A stretch of DNA of 45,658 nt from Lachnospiraceae bacterium (GTDB lineage Bacteria > Bacillota > Clostridia > Lachnospirales > Lachnospiraceae). Position numbers and translations under genes: made by a program. This document shows positions 39,678-45,658 of this stretch, piece by piece (the stretch's first letter is position 1; the number at the start of each line of letters is the position of its first letter). The DNA lies in the NCBI GenBank assembly GCA_900751995.1, contig CAADTP010000065.1, positions 1 to 45,658 on the forward strand, read 5' to 3'. The notes below the pieces were generated by a model. The model did not search any database, was not told the origin of the DNA, and saw only the letters and a program-made list of their open reading frames with translations.

Positions 39678-42600
39678 TTATTCCACGCTCTTCAGTGACT
39701 CTACCATATTGATCTTTTTCAGCTTAAAATGCATTACCATATTTACAAACATGGAGAATCCAAAGGTAATGATCCCACTGTAGACAAAGCTTATTGGCTT
39801 GATATTTCTTCCGAACATCACCGCATCTACCTCAACGGTTGTGATCACATATCGGTGAAGGAGGATTCCAAACACTGCGCCTGCCAGAATCCCTATGAAG
39901 GACAGCAGGATATTTTCCCGGAATACATACTGGGAAACCTCGCCATCATAAAATCCCAGGACCTTCAATGTTGCAAGCTCTCTCTGCCGCTCTGTGATAT
40001 TGATGTTGTTCAGATTATACAGTACCACAAATGCCAGCATTCCGGCAGAAATGATCAGGACCCAGATCACCGCTCCGAGGGATCCCAGCATTCGCTCTAC
40101 CTGACCTGCTGTGCTGCTTGTATAGCTGATACTTAAAGCTGCCGGATATTTCAGGATCGCATTTCCAAGAGTTTCCAGATCACTCTCTGCATCCTCTTTC
40201 ATAGTATATACTGTACTTGAATACTTCGGTTTCTCCCCGAATGTTTTTTCATAGCAGGATGGGGTCATGTAAACGTAATGTCCCATATAGTTCTCTGTGA
40301 CAGCAGTGATCTTTACTTTATACTTTCTGTTGTCTTTCTCCAGGGTGATCTTGTCTCCTGCTTTCACACCGATAAGAGAAGCCGTTTTTTCACAGATCAC
40401 CGCTCCATCATCGGTAAGCTCATACTGCTCGTGGGACTTTCTGTCACGTAATGTTACATCCTCTTTAAAATTTTCCGTATTTTCCGGAACATACACATAG
40501 ATACTGACACTTCCCTTTTCTTTTGGTGCCGTCATCTTGGTGAGCTGCACACGGGTATAGTGATCGATCTCGCTGTTTCCGTCCAGAAATTTCAGAAGAT
40601 CCTTTTCCTGGCTGTCTGTGGCATCCTCATCATTGATCACCATGGCATCATAGTGCTGGATCTGGTCATATTGGAGAATCGCAATATCCATAATGGAATC
40701 ATAAAGTCCGAATCCTACAAGCATCAGTCCCATGCTTCCTGCAATTCCGAAAATGGTCATAAAAAGACGCTTTTTATAACGGAAAAGATTTCGCATGGAC
40801 GATTTCCAGGAAAAGCTCAGATGCTTCCAGATAAAGCTGATCCGTTCAATAAGGATCCGTTTTCCTTCTTTCGGTGCAGGCGGACGCATCAGAGATGCCG
40901 GTGTTTCTGCCAGGGTTTTTGCGCAGGAAAACAGTGTAGCGCCCATAGTACAGATCACCGCTGCCCCGGAAGCGATCAGTGCATATTGTAACTCATAATC
41001 CAACTGCATGTGATCGCCAATATTCCAGTACATGATTCCATAGGCTTGGATAATGATATACGGAAGAACCTTTTCTCCGAAAAGTACTCCTGCGATACTT
41101 CCGCCTACTGTAGCCAGAAATGCGTAGCTGAGATACTTGGATGCAATGGATGCTTTTCCATATCCCAGCGCTTTCATGGTTCCGATCTGGGTTCGCTGTT
41201 CCTCCACCATTCGTGTCATCGTGGTAAGACTGATCAGAGCCGCTACAAGGAAGAATATCATCGGGAAAACCTTTCCGATGTTTTTCAGTCGCTCTGCGTT
41301 ATCACCAAAATCCGAATATTCTGGAAGGTCATTGCGGTCTGAGATGATCCACTCCGGTGTTTCAATATCATCCACCTCTTTCTGGGCATCCTCGATCTTC
41401 TGCTGGGCTTCCGCAATTTTGTCATCGGCTTCTTTTTTGCCGTCCTGATATTCTTTCTTTCCATCGGAAAGCTTCTTTTTGGCGTCCTCCAGGTCTTTTT
41501 TGGCGTCTTTTAATTTCTGTTCATTTTCCCGGATCTCTTTTTCACCATCCAGGAGCTTCTGTTCATTTGCATCCAGTTCTGCCTGACTGCTGGTAAGCTT
41601 TTCTGTGTTGGCCTGGATCTCTGCCTGACCGGCATTTAACTGGGCCTGTTTTTCCTCCAGCTGCTGCCGCCCTGAGCTGAGCTGGGCTCTGGCCGAATCC
41701 AGCTGACTCTGGCCATCATCCAGAGTTGCTTGGTTTGCCGTAATTTCTTCTTTTGCCGCTGAAAGCTCAGCTTTCTTTGTTTCCAGCTCTTTTTTCCCTT
41801 TATCCAGTTCTTCCTGGCCTTCGTTCAGCTGTGCCTCTGTCTGGGAAAGTGTCTCTTCCTGTTCCTTGATCTGGCTGAAACCCTCATTGATCTGACTAAG
41901 GCTGCTCTCCAAGGTAGCTCTTGTCTGGGCCAGCTCTGATTTTTTTGCAGTAAGCTCTGCCTGCGCCCCGTCGATCTGGGCCTGACCGGCATTTATCTGT
42001 TCTTCCATTGCACTGATCTGACCATTTAAAGTCTGGATCTGCGTGGAAAGCTCCGCCAGCTCTTCCTCGGTTTTTCCTGCTTCCGCACCGGCGTCATACT
42101 GCGTCTGCAGCTCCGTCGCCTGACTGCTTAATGCCTCTTTCTGGCTGGTCAGTTCATCCAGCTGTGCCTGCTGCCCGGAAAGGGCTTCTTCACTGGAACT
42201 GATCTGGGATTCGCCCTCGGAAACCTGTACAAGTCCTGCCTCACACTGTTCTTTCTGACCGGTGAGAGCAGTCTTTGTTTCTTTGATCGTATTCTTTCCC
42301 GTTTCCAACTGTTCTCTTCCACTGTCAAGCTCAGCCTGTTTGCTTTCCAGTGTTTTTTCCGCTTCCCGGAGCTGGACCTCACCGTCACTTACCTGCTGTT
42401 TTGCGGCATTCAGCTGTTCATATCCGGCAGTCAGCTCTGCCTGCTTCTCATTTATCTGTGCTTCGGAGTCGGCAAGCTGGGATCTGGCAGTATTTAACTG
42501 GGACAGACCGTCTTCCACCTGCTGTTTTGCGCTGTTAAGCTGAGACCATCCATCTTCAATCTGCTTTCTTCCGTCAGCAAGCTGCTGTTTTCCATCGGTC

Positions 42601-43535
42601 AGCTCCTTTTTTGCATCACTGAGCTGCTGTTTTCCATCTTCGTACTCTTTTTTTCCATCCTCATACTTCTTCTGCCCATCATCCAGCTTTTTCTTCGCGT
42701 TTCCAAGTTTTTCCTCTGATTCCTTCTTTCCGTCCTCAAGCTCTTTTCTGGCATCATCCAGTTTTTCATTGGCTTCTGCGACGATCTCATCGTAGCGCAG
42801 GCTGCACTGTTCTTTTTCGATGCCTTCCACACGCTTCTGTATTTTCCTGATAAGATTGTCGTAAGCATCGGTATAGCTGATCACATCCCCGGATTCATGG
42901 ACCATAATATAGATCTGGGTAAAAGCTTCCTGTTCAAAATCCTCAGGAAGAATGTATCCGAAGCCGCTGACCTCACCGGATCCAAGAGTCGTATTTCCTC
43001 TGTTAAATGAAATATAAAGAGGGCTGCTTCCGATTCCCACAACTGTATAGGTTGTTTTTTTCAGAAGCTCACTGTCTCCATCCTCACTGACAGATATGGT
43101 ATCCCCGATTTTATACCCCCGATTCTTTGCAAATGGCTTGTCCAGAAAAATCTCGCCGCTTTTTTCCGGTATCCTTCCTTCATCTGCTGTAAGTAGATTA
43201 AAATTGCTGCTGATAGATTCCAGATGAAGAACCTTCCTGGCATCGTCCTCTCCACTCATAACATCCGTAGAGTAGCTGCCCTCAGCCAGTTCCACACCGT
43301 CAATATCCGATACCTCTTTTACATCACGCTGAGTCAGTCCCAGGGTTCCCTGGATCTTCAGATCCATCAGCTTTGCTGCTTCATAATAAGCATCTCCGGA
43401 ATATCTCATATCCGGAGAAGACGCCTGGATCCCGGAAAAAAATGCAACACCCAGTGCCACGATCAGAAAGATCGAGATAAAACGTGCTTTACTTTTCCGG
43501 ATCTCCATCCAGAAATCTTTGTGTAATGCTTTCAT
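39678..43535 (-). CDS. FtsX-family ABC permease with giant extracellular coiled coil
   Basis: 1285 residues from the ATG at 43535, behind AGGTGA. A start five codons earlier overlaps the ATPase stop. An N-terminal membrane segment (about 17-37, FISIFLIVALGVAFFSGIQ) and MacB-like outer domain are followed by a coiled coil of about 475 residues (about 250-725). The coil is built of repeated units such as DGKQQLADGRKQIEDG and LNTARSQLADSEAQI. Then come FtsX domains with membrane segments at about 755-890 and 1155-1280, separated by a second outer domain. The units of L-x-x-G-x-x-Q-L pattern resemble those of YhgE/Pip phage-infection proteins. The ATPase is encoded just upstream. Export or cell-envelope remodelling is likely, with substrate unknown. 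Confidence 0.9.
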   Translation of the reverse strand: MKALHKDFWMEIRKSKARFISIFLIVALGVAFFSGIQASSPDMRYSGDAYYEAAKLMDLKIQGTLGLTQRDVKEVSDIDGVELAEGSYSTDVMSGEDDARKVLHLESISSNFNLLTADEGRIPEKSGEIFLDKPFAKNRGYKIGDTISVSEDGDSELLKKTTYTVVGIGSSPLYISFNRGNTTLGSGEVSGFGYILPEDFEQEAFTQIYIMVHESGDVISYTDAYDNLIRKIQKRVEGIEKEQCSLRYDEIVAEANEKLDDARKELEDGKKESEEKLGNAKKKLDDGQKKYEDGKKEYEDGKQQLSDAKKELTDGKQQLADGRKQIEDGWSQLNSAKQQVEDGLSQLNTARSQLADSEAQINEKQAELTAGYEQLNAAKQQVSDGEVQLREAEKTLESKQAELDSGREQLETGKNTIKETKTALTGQKEQCEAGLVQVSEGESQISSSEEALSGQQAQLDELTSQKEALSSQATELQTQYDAGAEAGKTEEELAELSTQIQTLNGQISAMEEQINAGQAQIDGAQAELTAKKSELAQTRATLESSLSQINEGFSQIKEQEETLSQTEAQLNEGQEELDKGKKELETKKAELSAAKEEITANQATLDDGQSQLDSARAQLSSGRQQLEEKQAQLNAGQAEIQANTEKLTSSQAELDANEQKLLDGEKEIRENEQKLKDAKKDLEDAKKKLSDGKKEYQDGKKEADDKIAEAQQKIEDAQKEVDDIETPEWIISDRNDLPEYSDFGDNAERLKNIGKVFPMIFFLVAALISLTTMTRMVEEQRTQIGTMKALGYGKASIASKYLSYAFLATVGGSIAGVLFGEKVLPYIIIQAYGIMYWNIGDHMQLDYELQYALIASGAAVICTMGATLFSCAKTLAETPASLMRPPAPKEGKRILIERISFIWKHLSFSWKSSMRNLFRYKKRLFMTIFGIAGSMGLMLVGFGLYDSIMDIAILQYDQIQHYDAMVINDEDATDSQEKDLLKFLDGNSEIDHYTRVQLTKMTAPKEKGSVSIYVYVPENTENFKEDVTLRDRKSHEQYELTDDGAVICEKTASLIGVKAGDKITLEKDNRKYKVKITAVTENYMGHYVYMTPSCYEKTFGEKPKYSSTVYTMKEDAESDLETLGNAILKYPAALSISYTSSTAGQVERMLGSLGAVIWVLIISAGMLAFVVLYNLNNINITERQRELATLKVLGFYDGEVSQYVFRENILLSFIGILAGAVFGILLHRYVITTVEVDAVMFGRNIKPISFVYSGIITFGFSMFVNMVMHFKLKKINMVESLKSVE

Positions 43536-43543
43536 TCCGTCAC

Positions 43544-44257
43544 CTACCATTCAATCTCTTCCACTGGTGTGGGATGTGCATTTTCAGTCATCCTGGAAAC
43601 CTTGCCGTTTTTGATCTTGATCACACGGTCAGCCATAGGTGTCAATGCAGAGTTGTGAGTAATGACAATAACCGTCATGCCCCGTTCCCTGCAGGTATCC
43701 TGAAGGAGCTTCAGGATTGCCTTGCCGGTCTGATAATCCAACGCTCCTGTAGGTTCATCACAGAGCAGAAGCTTTGGATTCTTCGCCAGCGCTCTAGCTA
43801 TGGAAACTCTCTGCTGCTCACCGCCGGATAACTGTGCCGGAAAATTGGTCAGTCTCTCCCTCAGCCCTACTTCCTCCAGAACTGTCCTGGCATCCAGAGG
43901 ATCCTTACAGATCTGAAGAGCAAGCTCCACATTCTCCAATGCAGTCAGATTTGGCACCAGATTATAAAACTGGAATACAAATCCAATATCCTCCCGCCGG
44001 TATCCGGTCAGCTGCCGGTCTGTATATTTTGCAATATTTTTTCCATCGATCCAGACATTGCCGGATGTGGCCTTATCCATTCCGCCCAGGATATTCAGCA
44101 CCGTTGTCTTTCCGGCACCGCTTGGTCCTACCACAACCACAAATTCTCCTTTTTTTATCCGGAAGCTGATCTCATCCACAGCTATGATCTTCACTTCTTT
44201 TGATCCATAGATTTTGGATACATTCTCCAGCTTCACATATTCTTCCGTATGCTCCAT
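43544..44257 (-). CDS. ABC transporter ATPase, MacB/LolD type
   Basis: 237 residues from the ATG at 44257, seven bases from GGAGG. A GTG at 44263 is too close to the site. The Walker A GPSGAGKT is at about 41-48, Q-loop FVFQFYNLVPNLTALENVELAL, signature LSGGEQQRVSIARAL, Walker B KLLLCDEPTGALD. The family drives FtsX-like permeases rather than importers. The stop is 8 bases before the ATG of the permease gene. Confidence 0.95.
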   Translation of the reverse strand: MEHTEEYVKLENVSKIYGSKEVKIIAVDEISFRIKKGEFVVVVGPSGAGKTTVLNILGGMDKATSGNVWIDGKNIAKYTDRQLTGYRREDIGFVFQFYNLVPNLTALENVELALQICKDPLDARTVLEEVGLRERLTNFPAQLSGGEQQRVSIARALAKNPKLLLCDEPTGALDYQTGKAILKLLQDTCRERGMTVIVITHNSALTPMADRVIKIKNGKVSRMTENAHPTPVEEIEW

Positions 44258-44263
44258 TTCCAC

Positions 44264-44394
44264 CCCTCCTCTTTACTCTCTATATGATTTCAGGGGGCTT
44301 TTATCTGCCCCCTTTTAATTCTCTCACTCACGTATCACAGCTGTAGAAAAATGTTTTCGGCTGTGATCGAATATTATCAATAACTATATTTATA
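44264..44394 (-). other. Structured leader of the ATPase-permease operon
   Basis: Two hairpins lie between promoter and ATPase start. GGGGGC/GCCCCC (44293-44298 with 44307-44312) has a T4 run on the plus strand only. ATCACAGC/GCTGTGAT (44334-44341 with 44360-44367) encloses GAAAA/TTTTC (44346-44350 with 44354-44358). They could be regulatory or protect the mRNA. The rest of the 44258-44578 gap is AT-rich with no gene. Confidence 0.4.
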
Positions 44395-44423
44395 AGTATA
44401 TCGGTTCTTAATTCAAAATGCAA
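44395..44423 (-). promoter_or_regulatory. Promoter of the ATPase-permease operon
   Basis: Minus-strand -35 TTGCAT (44418-44423), 17-base spacer, -10 TATACT (44395-44400). The hexamers and spacing are the same as at the S10 and queT promoters. Confidence 0.7.
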
Positions 44424-44485
44424 TTTCTACTTATATTTTACAAAGATTTTTCATTCCTGCGCATTTGTATTTTACATTTCTTTTC

Positions 44486-44491
44486 TATAAT
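44486..44491 (+). promoter_or_regulatory. -10 box before the interrupted small membrane-protein gene
   Basis: TATAAT at 44486-44491 lies 87 bases before the ATG at 44579. The -35 region (TTTGTA or TTGTAT) is weak, so this is a tentative promoter. Confidence 0.4.
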
Positions 44492-44578
44492 ACAGACAAA
44501 TAAAGGAAATCAATATTATAGCTGACTGTTGCTGACAACAGCAGAAGTATAATTCCAGCAAAACAGGAGGAAAGGATT

Positions 44579-44917
44579 ATGTATAAAGTACTGTGAAATC
44601 ACTTAGATCAAAATTTAAAAAAGGCCCCTGCGCCAGCTGTTTTTCTTGCACTTTTGACAGCTGGATGGAGTGCAGCCGGAATTCTTGCAGGATTACTTGT
44701 TTGTCTGGAACTTCAGACAGAACTGATGGTGAAGCTGACTGTGATCTTATGTGCCGGTGGATACGCCGGACTGATTCCCGGTTTCTTCGGTGGGATCTTT
44801 TATCTTTACCGAATGGATCTTCGGAAACCTTCTGCGGATCCTGTAGCTGATCTGGCAGCTGAAGCGGAAAAAGCTTCTGCCGATCCTGCTTCATTGATCT
44901 ATTTTCACAATAATTGA
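44579..44917 (+). pseudogene. Small two-helix membrane protein interrupted by TGA at codon 6
   Basis: A strong AGGAGG (44565-44570) is followed eight bases later by ATG at 44579. The frame reads MYKVL, then TGA at 44594-44596, and stays open in the same frame for 106 further codons. The downstream part reads NHLDQNLKKAPAPAVFLAL and continues with two glycine-rich membrane segments (GILAGLLVCLEL, YAGLIPGFFGGIFYLYRM) and an Ala/Asp tail. TGA for TGG would restore tryptophan, so one substitution explains the break. Reinitiation from the TTG at 44654 or readthrough is possible. I do not recognise the family. Confidence 0.6.
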
Positions 44918-44918
44918 C

Positions 44919-44962
44919 AAAAAAGCAGAACTCTGCCTGGTTGTGCAGGGTTCTGCTTTTTT
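44919..44962. terminator. Bidirectional terminator after the small membrane-protein gene
   Basis: GCAGAAC (44925-44931) and CTGC (44933-44936) pair with GCAG (44945-44948) and GTTCTGC (44950-44956). A6 and T7 tracts flank the stem, so it can work on both strands. Confidence 0.9.
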
Positions 44963-44986
44963 ATTGAATATGTGTATTAAGTTTGA

Positions 44987-45193
44987 TTACTTTCTTATGG
45001 AATCCGCAAGCTTTTTTGCTTCTGCTGTCAGTTCTCTTATTTTGTCAAATTCTCCTGCCTTCACAAGATCTCCTTTTACCATCCAGCTTCCGCCGCAGCA
45101 GAGGATTTTGTCACAGGAAAGATAGTCCTCAAGGTTTTTCGCATTGATCCCGCCGGTAGGCATAAAACGGATTCCTGTATAAGGAGCTGCCAT
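44987..45193 (-). pseudogene. eda: C-terminal remnant of KDPG/KHG aldolase
   Basis: 68 residues matching only the last third of 2-dehydro-3-deoxy-phosphogluconate aldolase. PYTGIRFMPTGGINAKNLEDYL is the phosphate-binding region (core MPTGGI), and GGSWMVKGDLVKAGEFDKI ends it. The catalytic lysine (IKFFPA-type motif) and the first 140 or so residues are missing. Upstream of 45193 the frame no longer resembles the enzyme and stops soon after. The fragment abuts a GntR-type remnant on the other strand. Confidence 0.8.
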
Positions 45194-45287
45194 TGCAGAG
45201 CATGACGCTTTGCGTGCTCAGGATGCCATGTACCTTCATCTGGTTTATAATCGTAAACGAATCCTGCTTACGGAAAAAAATTCCTGA
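45183..45287 (+). pseudogene. Possible C-terminal remnant of a GntR/FCD regulator
   Basis: An open frame of 34 codons on the plus strand reads AIAEHDALRAQDAMYLHLVYNRKRI near its middle (key: EHDAL, QDA, HL). This resembles the last helices of the FCD ligand domain (eHxAl...DAxxA..aM..HL) with about six residues missing between D and H. There is no upstream domain or start. Homology is suggestive only. Confidence 0.4.
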
Positions 45288-45291
45288 TCTG

Positions 45292-45322
45292 TCGGACAGC
45301 ATCAGGAAAGGATGCTGTCCGA
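45292..45322. other. Strong hairpin without U-tract
   Basis: TCGGACAGCATC pairs perfectly with GATGCTGTCCGA around a short loop. No T-run on either strand. It may be the former terminator of the lost regulator gene. Confidence 0.4.
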
Positions 45323-45370
45323 TCTTCCAGAAGTCTGTCTTCACGGTCTTCAGCAAGTACATTTTTATAG

Positions 45371-45406
45371 AAAAAATAAGCCCTGGAAATTCATCTTTCC
45401 AGGACT
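45371..45406 (-). terminator. Terminator of the tRNA transcript
   Basis: AGCCCTGGAAA (45379-45389) pairs with TTTCCAGGACT (45396-45406) with one mismatch. On the minus strand it is followed by TATTTTTTC. It lies eight bases after the tRNA-Cys gene. Confidence 0.85.
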
Positions 45407-45413
45407 TTCTAAG

Positions 45414-45484
45414 AGGTGCCACCCGGATTTGAACCGGGGATAGAGGTGTTGCAGACCTTTGCCTTACCACTTGGCTATGGCACC
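45414..45484 (-). tRNA. tRNA-Cys (GCA)
   Basis: 71 bases forming a complete cloverleaf. The acceptor GGTGCCA pairs with TGGCACC, discriminator U73, D-arm AGCCAAGTGGTAAGGCA, anticodon loop CTGCAAC with GCA, T-arm CCCGGTTCAAATCCGGG. No encoded CCA. Confidence 0.96.
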
Positions 45485-45487
45485 ATG

Positions 45488-45560
45488 CTCCCCCTGTTGG
45501 ACTCGAACCAACGACACTGCGGTTAACAGCCGCATGCTCTACCGACTGAGCTAAGGAGGA
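45488..45560 (-). tRNA. tRNA-Asn (GTT)
   Basis: 73 bases. The acceptor TCCTCCT pairs with AGGGGGA (one G-T pair), D-arm TAGCTCAGTCGGTAGAGCA, anticodon loop CTGTTAA with GTT, T-arm GTTGGTTCGAGTCCAAC. Three bases separate it from tRNA-Cys. CCA is not encoded. A palindromic TTTAAGGATTATACCTTAAA at 45569-45588, containing TATAAT on the minus strand, may be the promoter. Confidence 0.96.
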
Positions 45561-45658
45561 ATATTTAATTTAAGGATTATACCTTAAAAACTACATACAT
45601 GCTTGTTGATCGTTAATCAAACTCTTTGAATCAATTCTTAACCTGCGTTTCTTGGTCA
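45561..45658. other. AT-rich end of the window, no gene identified
   Basis: It holds a possible -10 box (TATAAT on the minus strand, 45576-45581) and otherwise no frame or RNA I can name. The minus-strand text looks like spacer of a stable-RNA operon, but I see no rRNA sequence in it. Confidence 0.4.

Noticed and set aside
41360..42790. Repetitive DNA resembling tandem repeats
   Set aside because: The repetition follows from a coded coiled coil, with variable units and no spacers, so it is not a CRISPR array or satellite.
44593..44850. 85-codon plus-strand frame inside the interrupted membrane-protein gene
   Set aside because: It is another frame of the same gene. The frame starting at 44579 has the ribosome binding site and the membrane segments.
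45292..45322. Hairpin as a terminator
   Set aside because: The stem is perfect but no T-run follows on either strand, so it is listed as a hairpin only.
45561..45658. Possible rRNA sequence at the window end
   Set aside because: No stretch matches conserved 5S, 16S or 23S segments. The similarity of CAAAGAGTTTGAT to the 16S start breaks off at once.

Overview
The window reads as the chromosome of a spore-forming, low-to-mid GC Firmicute, most likely a gut Lachnospiraceae (Blautia/Ruminococcus/Dorea-like). The evidence is the Gram-positive S10-spc ribosomal gene order, zinc-ribbon S14, a whiA-crh cluster, spoVA and spoIIA sporulation operons, a valS T-box and strong AGGAGG ribosome binding sites. 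The genus is inference.

Layout. 1-8297 (minus): S10 and spc ribosomal protein operon from rpsJ to the start of rpsE, with a promoter at 8528-8556 and a long, strongly structured leader. 8591-14026 (minus): a membrane protein with a degenerate signal-peptidase-like core, then a crh-like HPr gene, whiA, rapZ, murB and the tRNA-modifying tcdA. 14091-17218 (plus): a spoVA operon behind a sigma-G-type promoter, in the unusual order AB-AC-AD-AE-AA. 17255-21543: membrane pyrophosphatase hppA, a siroheme sulfite/nitrite reductase-like gene and a divergent LysR regulator. 21585-23736: a DAACS symporter translationally coupled to an rfbD-like reductase. 23975-24698: queT behind a promoter and a probable preQ1 riboswitch.

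24691-29204 (minus): folC, an unlisted 50-residue protein and a zinc-ribbon/TPR membrane protein, a terminator, then spoIIAA-spoIIAB-sigF. 29264-34454 (minus): T-box-controlled valS followed closely by an LtaS-type synthase. 34498-39541 (minus): a LacI-controlled sugar-type ABC importer (regulator, binding lipoprotein, two permeases, no ATPase) ending in a creatininase-family hydrolase. 39611-44423 (minus): a MacB-like ATPase and an FtsX-type permease with about 475 residues of coiled coil in its outer loop.

44486-45658 looks eroded: a small membrane-protein gene interrupted by TGA at codon 6, a 3' remnant of eda abutting a 3' remnant of a GntR/FCD regulator, then tRNA-Cys and tRNA-Asn.

The points most worth checking are the nested rpsJ leader RNA, the eda/gntR deletion scar, the nonsense codon at 44594, the permuted spoVA order, the small protein after folC, and the sigma-A promoter TTGCAT-N17-TATACT used identically at three unrelated places. 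I saw no CRISPR array, prophage or insertion sequence. Housekeeping assignments are firm. Substrates of the transporters and the symporter are not determinable from the sequence.
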